From Siniperca chuatsi (lineage: Eukaryota; Chordata; Actinopteri; Centrarchiformes; Sinipercidae): a stretch of 64,000 nucleotides of DNA. The notes under the pieces are model-generated. The model searched no databases, was not told the DNA's origin, and worked only from the letters and a program-made list of their open reading frames with translations. The translations under genes and the position numbers were made by a program. This document shows, one piece after another, positions 1-12,700 of the stretch. Position 1 is the stretch's first letter; each line of letters opens with the position of its first letter. The stretch spans positions 26,772,955 to 26,836,954 of the forward strand of contig NC_058051.1 in the NCBI RefSeq assembly GCF_020085105.1. The letters are read 5' to 3'.

Positions 1-439
1 CCAACTTCAAATAAGAGCATTTGGCACCTTCAAACACCACAATGTGACTTTGGACCAGGGAGCTCCCTACAAGCTGTCACCCTGACTCCACCTCCAAATA
101 TTCAGACCCCCCCCCTTTTTTTTTTCCCTGGCCCTGCCTCCTCTTTCCTGCCCAACACAATGAGGCAGGATCTTCCTGGTTGCTATGACTTCAGGCCAGT
201 ATCTGTATGAAATGCAACCACTGACTGTTTGGACAGCAGGACAGGACAGAGATACGTCCCATGTTCAAAGAGAAGCTGCAGTCGGGCACGGCAGGACGCG
301 GCAGACAGACACCGCTCTCGGTGAACAACCCGGACGCTGTCAGCTGGAACGGGACGTTTCAAGACCGAATGAAGTTCAACACAAGTCTCTTGATGATGGG
401 GGAATAATGTGGCAGTGTTACAGTTGTCATTCAGCTTCT

Positions 440-626
440 CGGACTGATTCGGCATCATAAGCCTGGACGGCGTGGATGTGTGTGTTTATCAGTGGAAGTG
501 GAGAGAGAGAGGAGGCTAGAGGTTGAGAGAGCGCAGCAGCTGGCTCCAGAATGGGCTGCGATCCATGAATCCAATTGAAGGATTAGGATGGTTTTTGTTA
601 CTTTTGACATGCCGCTGGCTTCAATG
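440..626 (+). other. plekhg5: candidate alternative 5' exon of plekhg5 (short isoform)
   Basis: A purine-rich stretch (about 490-560) leads to an ATG at 609 followed by five codons (MPLASM) and a good splice donor, GTGAGC, at 627. The 18 coding bases end in phase 0. They join in frame to the exon at 2963, giving MPLASM followed by [12 protein letters not shown]. The other upstream ATGs fail: the one at 551 stops after five codons, and the one at 565 would enter the next exon out of frame. The left edge is a guess. The main plekhg5 isoforms of other vertebrates have a longer N-terminus whose exons would lie before this window, so this is an inferred second promoter, not a demonstrated one. Confidence 0.35.
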
Positions 627-2269
627 GTGAGCACTGTTAATATGGTGGGAAACTGCTGGTAGCTTCTATCCCTGTGTTCTTTTAATTACATCCTTCTGGC
701 CTTGTCTTTGTCTTTGAGAAACTAGTTTAACCGTAACAACAGCGTATGTATTTTTAAGTTTGTCAGATTGTTTTTCATGTGATATGCTGAAACACCTTAT
801 TAGAAAAGCTCCAATATCTGCTTTTTTTCTGTCTTTATCACACATCTTAAAAGGTGGTAAAGGAGGTAAAAGCCTGAGTGCCATCACGTACTGCGAACAC
901 AGACTAAACCAACCGGGTTTCAGTTTGCCCAGCAGTGTGTTGTCAGTTGCACAGGGGTCCAGACTTTCCTTGTTTGTCCATGGAGACTGAACACTTCCTG
1001 ACACCTGTGTCCTTGACCCGTTGGCTCAGATTTTCCTCTTTAAAAAATCCCTAAATGGGTCCAGGCTTGTTTCCCTTTCACTAAAGCTAAAGCATTCTAA
1101 ATTTGTCCCATTTCCCCTTTCCCTCTAGTTTTTGTTTTAAAGCCAACATCTCTATTTGCAGTGAAGTCACTCTCCTCTTTGGTAATCATTTAAAAAAAAG
1201 ATAAAAGGACTAAAAGCTGTTTGAAAACCTGTAGGACCCCCCACTCAGATTTACTATCTTGCTATGCAACTGTGTATAGGCCACTTTTGTGCCTTTTACT
1301 CTAGTTAAGTGGTTTCACAAAGATCTGGGGATGTTCTTCCTAAAATGGGAACCTTTGTAATGCAGAACAATTTGACTAGCGCTATTCATAATATTTACAT
1401 TTCATTTTGTTACATATACGTGCCACAAACTTAAATACTTTGAGAAGTCTTGATCTGTAGTACAATCGAAGTTGTTTACTTCTAAGAGCTGGGATGCACA
1501 ACCTTTCCATTTATTCAAAGCTTGACTGTCTGTGCTCCAGTTTTTGTCCCCCTCAATTTTAGTTTTAATTTGATTTTCTCACTAAAAGCTTTATAAACAA
1601 AGTCTTCTTTCTATCCATCCGCCATTATTCAGATGATGGAAGAGAGGGATTGATAAAAGTATGAGAGCAGGGCTGGAAAAATACTGTAAAGTCTTCTGCC
1701 TGTATTTTGGGTTAAAAAATCATTTTGTCTATATTTTTGTTTACAGTTAACATTCTGCTAAAAAAAATATTCTAGAATTGACCAACAATCAAAGATAAAG
1801 AAGAAAAGATGCAAAGTCTGTTTACAGGTCTTGGGGAGTACTACTGCATATGTGAAAAAAGTAGTATAAAGCCTTTTGTGGCTCCGGGGGAGCTGTGTGA
1901 AGTCTGGTAAATCTTTGGAAGACTACAAGTTTTGAAAATGACAAAAATCTGGGGGTGTGGAGTTAGAAAGAAGTGGGCTAACCAGACCTCTGTAGCCCGC
2001 TCCTCATTTCTACTTGAGGCTAGCAGTTTGAGGCTACACACCCTCTCTCTCTCCCTCTGACTGAACTGTTGGTGGTCGACATCTCTGGTTCTGCTGCATC
2101 AATTTTTATTATTTTTGTTTCAAACTGTCCATCGTGAGTCCAACAATATTACACTAGTGTATATATATAGTGTATATATATATATATGGCCTTACTTACT
2201 TACCACTCTGTGATACCCAACAGTCTAGCAGCTTAGGGCATATGTGTTTTGACTGCATTGTGTTTGTTT

Positions 2270-2274
<5 letters not shown>

Positions 2275-2308
<34 letters not shown>
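2275..2308. repeat. (GT)n microsatellite
   Basis: About 17 GT units in the plekhg5 upstream intron, preceded by a short (TA)n at 2158-2187. Confidence 0.9.
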
Positions 2309-2309
<1 letters not shown>

Positions 2310-2962
2310 TTGATCAGTAAAAGAATTTTGTTGGAATGGCCGGTCAGTTTCAGTAACAGTGTCAGTGTCCTGGAATGTAAGTTCCTTGTCCCAGTCTTTG
2401 AAGGGGAGTCAGTGGCCTGACTCTCACCGACTCCCCATCAGCAGATTCCTCACTCAGACGGCAAAAACAACTGCTTCCTCAGATACTGTGGTGGCCCTTG
2501 TTTGTTTGCTTTGCTGGTGCTCGTAAAGTGGACAGAGATTGCATGAGTGAGGGTGCGCAGCAGGGCCTGCTGACAGGGTGACAATGGAGGGGGAACAATG
2601 GCCAGACTCGGGCCGTCTGTTCTTATGGAACAACCTCCCGCCTGCTCCTTGTGATGTAATGAGCATTCACTGCGAGGAAGTGGCACTCCTTCCCTCTCCT
2701 GTTTGTGTCTGGTCATTAGGGTGGCTTTAACGGTCGTGCTGATGTCATCCCTCGCAGAGAATTCCCCTCCGATTTCCTGTTTATCCTGTCTTTGTATATT
2801 TCTCTTTCCTTCATTGTCTCATCCCATCCGTCTGACTGGAAACTTTTGTCCTTCCCCATGAGATGACAAAATCACTCATGCCAGTCTTCTATCATTTTCT
2901 GTTTGATTGTTCCTTTTACACTGTGTAAATTTTTCTCTCTGTCTGTCCTCTCTGCATTGTAG

Positions 2963-5900
2963 GGTCAGGCGCGACGGAGGAAGAACATGACAGAGTTTCT
3001 GGGGGAGACGAATATTCCTACCCCAGATTCTTTGGGACAGGTCGGGGGCTCCCTGCCCGGCGTCGCTGGCGGGCCCGACAGCTGGAAGAACCGCGCTGCC
3101 AGCCGCTTCAGCGGCTTCTTCAGCTCCAACGCCGGAGTAGGTCCCTTTGGCAAGGTAACTGATCAGGCGAAGGTGACCCCATGAAGCACAAGAGTGCTGT
3201 TTTAAGTGGTGCACTTTCTCTTGGCTATAAAACAGAAATTTTAAAAGCTGTAGGGGGAAGGTTTGTTGCCCAGACATTTCTCAGATTTAAAAAAAAACAT
3301 TTAAAAAGCAAACAAAACAGTAGCAAGCAGCAGTGGGAGGGAGTCGGAAGGCCATATCCCCCGAGTCCTGGTGAGGTAATTTCCCTTCAACGTCTCCTGA
3401 CTTGTTGGCTCACATACTTTCCTCCCAGCAGCTCTGGAAATGAGTAGGTGGAGGAAAAGCATTAATAAAATTCTATCCAACATTTTTTTTTATTTTAAAA
3501 ACTCAGCTTAAAAAAAGCTTAAATAGTTCATTCTGAGAAATGAGTTTATTCGCGTTTTTTAGATGAGAAGATTGCTACTTTTCCTGTCTAGCCAGCAGTC
3601 GGCTAACTTAGCATAAAGACTGGAAACAGGAGGAAACAGCTAGCTGCCCAAAAGTAACAAAATCTGCCTTCCAGCAATTCTAAGGCTCACTAATTAATGG
3701 AAATCCCAAAATGTCGAACCTTTCCTTTAACTTCTGTATCAGATGTTTTCAACAATAATAATAATAATCAACTGTTACTCTAATAGAGCGCACACACACA
3801 CACACACACCATCACACACATGCTCCCATTGTATCTTTCCTCCTGAGGTCACATCCTGCACAGTAGCAGATGTCAGATAGAGACAGTATCTGTCAGTCAC
3901 CTGTCACTGTCTGGCTCATCTCTATTCATCTTGAGTGTCCTCCTTAACCCCCTCAGGGCCAGAGATCCTTCACCAGGACCTGGACCTCTTGCACCCTCCA
4001 TATTGTAGGGCTGAACCACTGTCAGTCCCTCCTTTCACAAAACTTTGAAAAGGAGTGGAAGGAGTGCTAATCTCTGATCACTTTACTCCTAAATCTGTTG
4101 TACAGTTTGTCAGTATTAATGATGGTAGAACAGTACTTTTTTGAAAGGTTTCATGAACCATAAACCACTGGTCCATCTTCCCCCTCCATGCTGTAGCTGT
4201 TGCCCCCACTCCCTAGTCTGCTATTGTTAAAATGGTCTCAATGCACAGAGCTCATTTTCATAACTACATCAGGCCTGCCAGACTGAACAAAGGCCTGAAT
4301 AGCAGCTACTGTTGGATTTAAGAATTAAGGCGCCAGTAAAGACAGGATTTATATGCAAATGCGTGGACTCATCTTTACTTACAGTTTGAATGTAACAATA
4401 AATCGACACACAAAGGACAGAAATTGACAGCTACTTTCGCATCTCCTCTCGCTGTCATGCCGTTAACCTTGTTCAAACTAATTAGGCTTGTTTTTTTTTT
4501 TTTTTAAATCGTTTTTGTCTTATCACAGGAGGTGGACCGTCTGGAGCAGCTCCAGAGCAAGCTCCACTCCTACACGTTGTTTGGGCTGCCAAAAGTGCCG
4601 CGGCAGCTCTCCTTCCACCAGGATTCCTGGGAGGAGGGGGAGGACACCAACCTGGCCCTGGAGGACAGTTGGCAGATGCTACTGGACAACTCAGAGGTAA
4701 GGCGCACACACAGTACCTGCTTTCATCACAGTTAGTTTTGTAGTAAGGTCATTTTGAGACTTGCTTTGTTTACAGCCTGCCATTGATGATTTGAATAATT
4801 AACTTTTAGGGGGAATGATACTTGAGGAAAATAAGAAGCTAAATAAAGTCAAAATAAGACTTGACATATGAAGCTTGTGCCTTCTTACAATACTGGACAC
4901 ATGAATGGTGAATTAGGACAAATAGTAATCAGCTCCAAATTAAAAATGAAAGAAAATGTTTTTTAACTCGTACAATTTAGGGGACAGTAATATCTATCTA
5001 TCTATAGTAGTATCTATCTATCTATAGTAGTATCTATCTATCTATCTATCTATATCTATATCTATATCTATATATATATAACATAACATAACATCATTGG
5101 TACAACTTGATTTACCGTTAATAACTAAAAGAGGCAAAGCATAAAGAATGGTATAAGCAGATGGTATACCTTAACCTTAACATTTAAATGTAATATCTTA
5201 AAGGCATAATAATTTATTATTTTTGCATTTAACCCTTTTTTTAACAATTAATCTGCAAGGAAGAACACTGAAATAAAATAAGAAAATATTATAGGATCTT
5301 CCCCTGCTTTCCTAAAAAAAAAAAAAATCAGACTAACCTCCCTTCAGCAAAAAGAAAAAATACACAACCTTCCTAATCATTTTCATACAGTCCCTTATCA
5401 GTGTTCACATTGACAAGCATTCAGTGGCAGCTGATTACCTACAGTACATACAAACTGGCGTCCTGCTTCCTCGTATGCATTTGACTCTTACTTCCTTGTC
5501 ATTTATCTTTGTCACACCTGCCCCAATGCCTGTTTTCCCAGAATGATGCTTACAAAGCACTTAATTGTGACACTGCTGTCAGGAACTTTACATGCGTACT
5601 ATGTAAATGATAACACCCATCGCATGCTGTCGCAAGCTTCCACCTGTTAATGTGCATATGACCAATCAGGACAGCGAGACACAGCGATATCACCGCTCAG
5701 CTGCTGTACAGTTTCTCGTACTGTACATTCACCCCTGACGGTTAGTTACATTTAAGACATATTACTGACTTGATTGCTGGCAATTCCCAGATGTTGTCCA
5801 GTAATCAAGTTGGTAATGTGAGTTACTGGAAAATAGCAGAAGTTATTCTCGTGTTTGAGAATGAATGAATAGTTTTATTTTTGTGTCTGCCCATTTATAT

Positions 5901-8900
5901 GACCCATCCCTCGTGGCATTATTCAGAGACATTAATCAACAACAAACCAAACCACCAGTGTTTAATAGCACAACATATTGACGTCATACAAATATGAATA
6001 GCCCACATATAATGTCCCAGGAGCAGTGGGAATTATATACAAGTATAAACATAGTATATCTGATGAGTATCATAAGTAATCACAAGAGAGCAAAAACATT
6101 ATCATCCCCTTTTGTTTGCTTTCTTTTTTATTTTCATTGTGGATGTTTACAAAAAAGAATGTTCTTACTATTATCCATTGAGAAACACTTTGTTACTATA
6201 TTTCTGACATGTCAAAATGTCAATGATCAACACTTTTGCATGTGAGAACAAATTAATAAAAATAAAAAGAGGGGAGCTTTAGTGAACCCCATTCAATGTT
6301 TGATTGACTTCCACAGTTCCAAACCCCTATACTCGTAAACAGGACTGAGATGGTGAATTAAATAATGAAAGTCACAATTGCTGTAATACTGTAATAATTA
6401 AGCAGAACCTGGGAATATATTTGTCATATTGAATAAAATGATCTGTTTGTGTGTGTGTGTGTGCATAGACATTGACAAGGCGACAGTTCCACCAGCAGGA
6501 GGCAATATGGGAGCTGCTGCAAACAGAGGCTACCTACATAAAGAAACTCAGAGTCATCACTGATGTAAGTGCAAAGAGAACTACTGTAAAGATCATGTAC
6601 TGATAAAAGTCTGGCTGTTGTGTAAGATGAACTGGCTTATGTACTGAGAAAGATAGACACACAATGAACCTCTTGTTGAGGTCTAAGAATAGAGACCGGC
6701 CTTTATCACTTCTCAGTAAGCTGTACGCTGAGAAAAAGAATTATTTTAACCGCAAGGCTGATAACCTTTGGCTGTAAAGGCTTTATGTCAGCTTAGCATC
6801 TTAAAAAAAAAAAATGTAGAAGCTCATATTCTTTTTATCACCCTCTACAGCTGTTCCTGTGTGCGCTGCTGAACCTGCAGGAGAGCGGTCTGCTGACAGA
6901 GGTGGAGCCTGCCAAGCTGTTCAGTAACATCCAGGATATTGTCTGCCTCCACACAGCCCTGTGGAACCAAGTCATGCTGCCTGTCCTGAATAAGGCCAGG
7001 CAGGCCCGGGCCTTGCTCGACCCCACTGACCTTCACCACGGCTTCAGGACGGTCAGTTGTAATCACATTGTAGATATATTCCATCTCCACAGAAAAGGGT
7101 TATAAAGAAACCATGGCCCTGTGTACAGCCGGGGACTTTACCACAAAACACTTGATTGGTTTGTGGCTTTGTCAACCAAATACCCAGGTTAATAAGTCAG
7201 TTAACAAGCTGATAATTACTGTACTGTAGGTCTTAGTCAAACCCACTGACCTCGACCACATCGTCTGAGTCGTCACTGCATGTCTTATAAGCTGTGTCTT
7301 GGACATTATGGATAAAACACTCAGTAATATGGAGCCCCAAAGCCAACCAAAAAAAAAAAAACAGAAAAAGGTTATCAGTCATAAATATAAAAAAATATAT
7401 ATAACTGAATACATCTATATATAATACCGTTAGTGAAATAACTGAAATGGAGTGTAAAAAGAAATATAAAAACTTTCCCCTAACCTTCAATCATTTGGTA
7501 AGAAAATAGATCAGTTGATAAACAGTTTTTTACTCTATTTATCTCTCACTTGCTCATTTTGTTTTTCATCTCCTTAGTTTTTCCAGTTATTTGGTCTTAG
7601 CATGTTTAATTAATTAGTTAGTAAATGTGTAATTACTTTGACTCCTCCACAATTCAGAGAGAATTATTGTACTTTTTACTCCACTACATTCATTTGACAG
7701 CGATAGTTACTAGTTACTTGGCAGATAAAGATTTTACATACAAAACTAATGTTCATTTAATAAAATATAATGCATTCCTGTAGATTAAACTACCAAACGG
7801 TGTGTGTGTATTTTTATATATATATATAGTAGTTAAAATTGGCTTCACTTTGACTAACTACAACAATAAAATACTGCTTGCACATTGTCACACATCTGTA
7901 AACCAATATGACAGCGTCATATTTTGTAACATTTTGAATTCAGGAATTTAACTTGTAATGGATAAGTTTTAGAGTTTGGTATTGCTACTTTTACTTAAGT
8001 AAAGGATCTGAATACTTCTTCCACCACTTCTTCCACAACTGTATTATTTATTGATGTTTTCAGTTATATTTTTGACTCTAATATAATAACAGTTTTAGGA
8101 GAACATTAACATTACAACATTTTTGTGAACCATAAGGGGTTGAATCATGTAAATACCATATACTGTATACAAAAGCCAAATGCTTATCACAGTTTTTACA
8201 TGTGTGAATAGGACATGAAAAATTAAGATAAACAGTTTTTCTGAAACAGTACCTTAATATGAGCCAGCACCCAGAATACCCTGTATATATGTAAATGCAC
8301 AGTTTAGAACTAGACAGTCTTTCTCTTCATTGTAAAAACATGAATTTCTTATGAACTAATTCCATAAAACGGCCTTTTGCTTCTAATACAGTGTTTGCTT
8401 TAGACTGAGGCAGAAGTTAATGTTTTCTCTCATGTTGATGTTAGTAATATCTCTGACGCATGTCTTTGTTTACGTGTGGGTGTTCAGTTTGGCTCCAGGT
8501 TCAAGCCCTACATCCGTTACTGCATGGAGGAGGAGGGCTGTATGGAGTACAGGAGCATGCTTCACAGGGACAACGAGCTCTTCAGGGCCTACGTCACGGT
8601 CAGTTCTCTCGCCTTAAAGCTAATCCCAGATACCTAAAGTACAGTACACCCAGTACTGATACACTCACACTGATACACAGTTTTTTTATGTTTCTGGCTC
8701 ATTAAATGTTTCATTTCCTGTCTTTGTCTGGCTGAATTCAGTGGGGAGAGACCCATAAGCAGTGTAACCGTCTGAAGCTGGCCGACATGTTGGCAAAGCC
8801 TCACCAGAGACTGACCAAATATCCACTCCTACTGAAGAGTGTTCTGAAAAAGACGGATGAGCAGTCAGCCCGCGACATTGTCAACAGCATGGTACGGATG

Positions 8901-9711
8901 TAGAAAAATAGATAACGTGCTGCTTTTCTAATTGACACTGATAGAAAAAATTACTGAACATGAGTGTGTTTTTGTTTTTCCTCCTCAAGGTGGCTGCAGT
9001 AGAGGGCTTTATCAATAGCGTGGACTCCCAGATGCGACAGCGTCAGGAACAACAGAAGCTGGCCACCATTTCTGCCCGTATAGACTCCTACGAGGCTGTA
9101 GAGGGCAGCAGTGAAGAGGTGGAGAAAGTAAGAAATGATTTATGGGGCTGCAGTTCTTAACCACAACTTCAAAAAGAAAGCGCTGTCAGATATGAGACTA
9201 CACGTAAGATTCGTCTTCATGCTTTTGTCTTTTTCCTTTCAGATCCTCAAGGAGTACAACCGCTTCGACCTCATGGCTCCCATGAGAGGAATATCACCGG
9301 AGGAGACTCGACAGCTGCATCTCGAGGGAGCGCTGAGGATGAAAGAGGGCAAAGACAGTCGGGTAAGACTGACTCACATGATGAGCTCTTATCTTTATAC
9401 TCAACATCTGGTTTCTCACGTTGGCTTCGCAGCCGCCTCGCATTTCCCATAAAATGGTTGACCCATAAAACAAAATGAAATGTGTTTCTGTCAGACCTGA
9501 GATGAGTTTATTTCCTCTGTAGATGGATGTCTACTGTGTCCTGTTCACTGACCTGCTGCTAATTACCAAGCCAGTGAAAAGAGTGGAAAAAGTCAAAATT
9601 ATCCGCCAGCCTCTCCTCATTCACAATATCGTCTGTAAGGAGCTCAAAGACCCTGGTGAGTGCTCAGATGAAGACTGGGAAGTAACTAATGATCATTTTC
9701 ATAATTGAGAC

Positions 9712-9777
<66 letters not shown>

Positions 9778-12700
9778 CAATTTATACTAATATACTAATA
9801 TGAGAGAAAAAGCAGGAAATCTTCACATTTGAGAATTAAGTAATACTAAATTGCTGTGCTTTTTGTCTCTGTAGGCTCATTCATCCTCATCTACCTCAAT
9901 GAGTTTAAGAGTGCAGTGGCAGCCTACACTTTCCAAGCCAACAGCACCACCCAGGGGCGAAGCTGGATCGATGCAATCTGCAATGTCCAGGTTGGAGAGC
10001 CATTTCCTATCTTGTTAAATGTTTAACACATGGAGCCAGGAAATAAGAGTCAGAGAATTTGTGGTTTGCATACTTAATGTGGTTGTATAATTACACTGCA
10101 GAACCAGCTCCAGAGGCTCCGCACTGAGGAGGTTGTCCGGCAGCAGAAGAGCCCGAAGAGATGTACAGAGGGTGAGGTAGAAGAGGAGGGGGAAGATGAT
10201 AGCAGCAACTCCACTACAAGTTCCCCATGCTTGGGGCACAAAGACCAGCAGAACTCAAGGTACTAAAGTGTACAACTCAGTTGTAATAAAGTGCTAATTC
10301 AAAGAAGAAAAATGAATGCCTGCTATTGTAAATGTAAATTCATAAATATCAAATAACGACTTACTTGATTTCTTGACAAAGTTTAGATACAAATGGAATC
10401 ATGTTCTGGTCAAAAGACAAGCTAAAAGAGAGAGTTGGATGAGGAGATCTGGCAATCTCACAGTGATGACAATACATCGTACACATCACTGTTCCTGACG
10501 AAATAGTCCAGCACATAACCGCTAGTAAAACTTTTTCACTTTATTTCTTAATAAAAAATATCTCCGTAAACACACAAGATCTAACAAGTTAATTAGTGAG
10601 CTTTAGAGGTGCTGGTTGGCAGATCTTGTTACATGGGCAGACCAGGCTAACTGTTTACCCGTTTCCAGTCTTTATGCTAAGCGGCTTTATGCTAAGCGGC
10701 TGCTGGCTGTAGCTTCAAATTTAACAGACAGGCACGAGAGTGGTATCAATCTTCTCATCTAACTCTTGGCAAGAAATCAAACAAGTGTATTTCCCAAAAT
10801 GTTGAACTATTCCTTTGAGGAAGAAAAATAGATGCCTGCAAGTATGAATGTAATTTTATCATTTATATTAGAAAAGAACAATACACATGCCTGGGGCTCC
10901 ATTCATACTTATTTTCTTGATAAGTTTAAATCTCATTCAACTCATATTCTGGTCAAAAGATTGAAATCCACATTGTTTTAGAATTAAGTACGTATGAATG
11001 TATCTTTGGCTGAGCAGATTTGACTCCTTATACACTTTCTTGTGAGCTCCAAGTTGTTGTTGCTGCTGCTATAGTAAGCCTAACCATTCAATTAACCAAC
11101 CAAACCTCTTCTTTCAGTCAATCAGATGGTTCCACTGAGACCCTGTCAGTGATGGAGATTGATGAACCAGGTGAACACCAAGAGCCTCCTGCCCCCAACA
11201 TGAACCTCGGGGGAGCCACTGAAAAATACTCAGACTCAGATGTGGCTCCCTTGTCTGAAAGGTCTGAGGTCCAGCAGTCTCAGTCCACAAGCCCCCGCAG
11301 AATTCACTCCAGCGTTTACTCTGAGCACGATCAAGAGACGGGGCCTGATGGCGAGGAGCTGGACCCCCAGTGTCGCTCTCTCTCCATGGACAGCGCCTAC
11401 GGTACCCTCTCCCCTGAATCCCTCCTGAGAGAACTTCAGCCACAGCCCGGCCGAAGTGAAGGAGAGGAGACCGAGGAGGAAGAGGGAGACAGGGAGGGCG
11501 AGGAGGTGGAGCTGGAAGAGGCAGGGATAGAGGAGGTAGAAGAAGAGCAGGAGGAAGAAGAGGAGGAGGATGCTGCCTCCTCACTGGGGTCCCAGCTGTC
11601 AGTAGTCCAGACCTCTAAACCTCGCCGGCGGCCTCATGTTCAGCCACGACTCCACTGCCTCCAGAGGCTGTCCACTCTGGCCTTATCCCGCTCTGAGGAC
11701 AATCTGCTGCAGCGCCTCCACGGTAAAACCCCCATATCCCACACACACTCACTAAGCTCTAAGGTGGAGCTTAGTGACCAATCACAATGTAAGGACATGG
11801 ACACATCACCGCTGGCACACAGTAAAAGCTTGTCAGAGCTGGGCCAAAACTGCAAGGAGATGTTTTCCAGTGACCTCGACCAGTCTGACGACTGCTTGAG
11901 CATGAGCATGCCCTCTGACAAATTCTGTGCCACCCTGAGGAAGGCGGAGGCCAGGCACGGCCACACGGCGCCCGCTGGACCACATGAGAGTGATGAGTCC
12001 CAAAGCAACAGCTCAGACGGGGAAACATCTCCATCTGCCTGGGTAGATCGGAAAAACGAGTCAACAGCCACCGGTGATTCAGGGGAAATGTCCCCCAAAA
12101 AGAGGAAATCACCAACCCAGCAGCATAAGAAGCTGACACTGGCTCAGCTGTATAGGATACGCACCACTCTTGTCCTCAACTCCACACTCACTGCATCGTA
12201 AGTCATCACTTCTGCAATACCTGTTTATGGGTTTACTACATTTAAAGGAGTAGTTTGATAGTTTTAAAATGGACTTATTAGTTTTCTTGCCAAGTTAAAT
12301 GAGATGAATCATACCACTCTCATGTCTATAAAGTAAATATGCTCTAATTAGCTTAGCATTCATACTGAAGCTTGGAAACAGCTCGCCTGGCTCTGTCCAG
12401 AGGTCACAAAATCTGCCTACCAGCACCTTGCCATATGATATGCCATATCTTGTTTGTTTTATCCAAGGCTCCGGGAAGTAACTGTGCCTTGCCAAGAAAT
12501 ATTCTGGCATGTAACGCCACAACTTGTCATTTTAACACTGGGTTTTTTTGTAAGGAGTAAACAAAACGAGCTATAACATGTCAATTAGTGAGCTTTAGAG
12601 GTGCTGGTAGGTGGACTTTGTTAGCTTTTGGGCAGGCTAGCTGTTGTCCCTATTATTAGTCTTTGTGCTAAGCTAAGCTAACCGGCTGTAGCCTCATGTG

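Larger units (their letters stand above)
1..2962. other. plekhg5: plekhg5 upstream intron or promoter region, no other gene seen
   Basis: Only the candidate exon near 609 is supported here. The rest holds microsatellites ((TA)n at about 2158-2187, (GT)n at about 2275-2308). The short open frames around 185-460 and 666-1004 lack splice context and recognisable domains. Confidence 0.5.

Noticed and set aside
565..626. ATG at 565 as the start of the alternative plekhg5 exon
   Set aside because: Its frame reaches the donor in phase 2 and meets a stop soon after joining the exon at 2963.
183..1004. Open frames near the left end (about 60-110 codons)
   Set aside because: No recognisable domain, no phase-compatible link to the plekhg5 exons, and overlapping frames on both strands.
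11114..12139. Long open frames on the minus strand opposite the large plekhg5 exon
   Set aside because: They are antisense shadows of the Glu- and Ser-rich coding sequence and have low-complexity proline/leucine content with no splice or start context.
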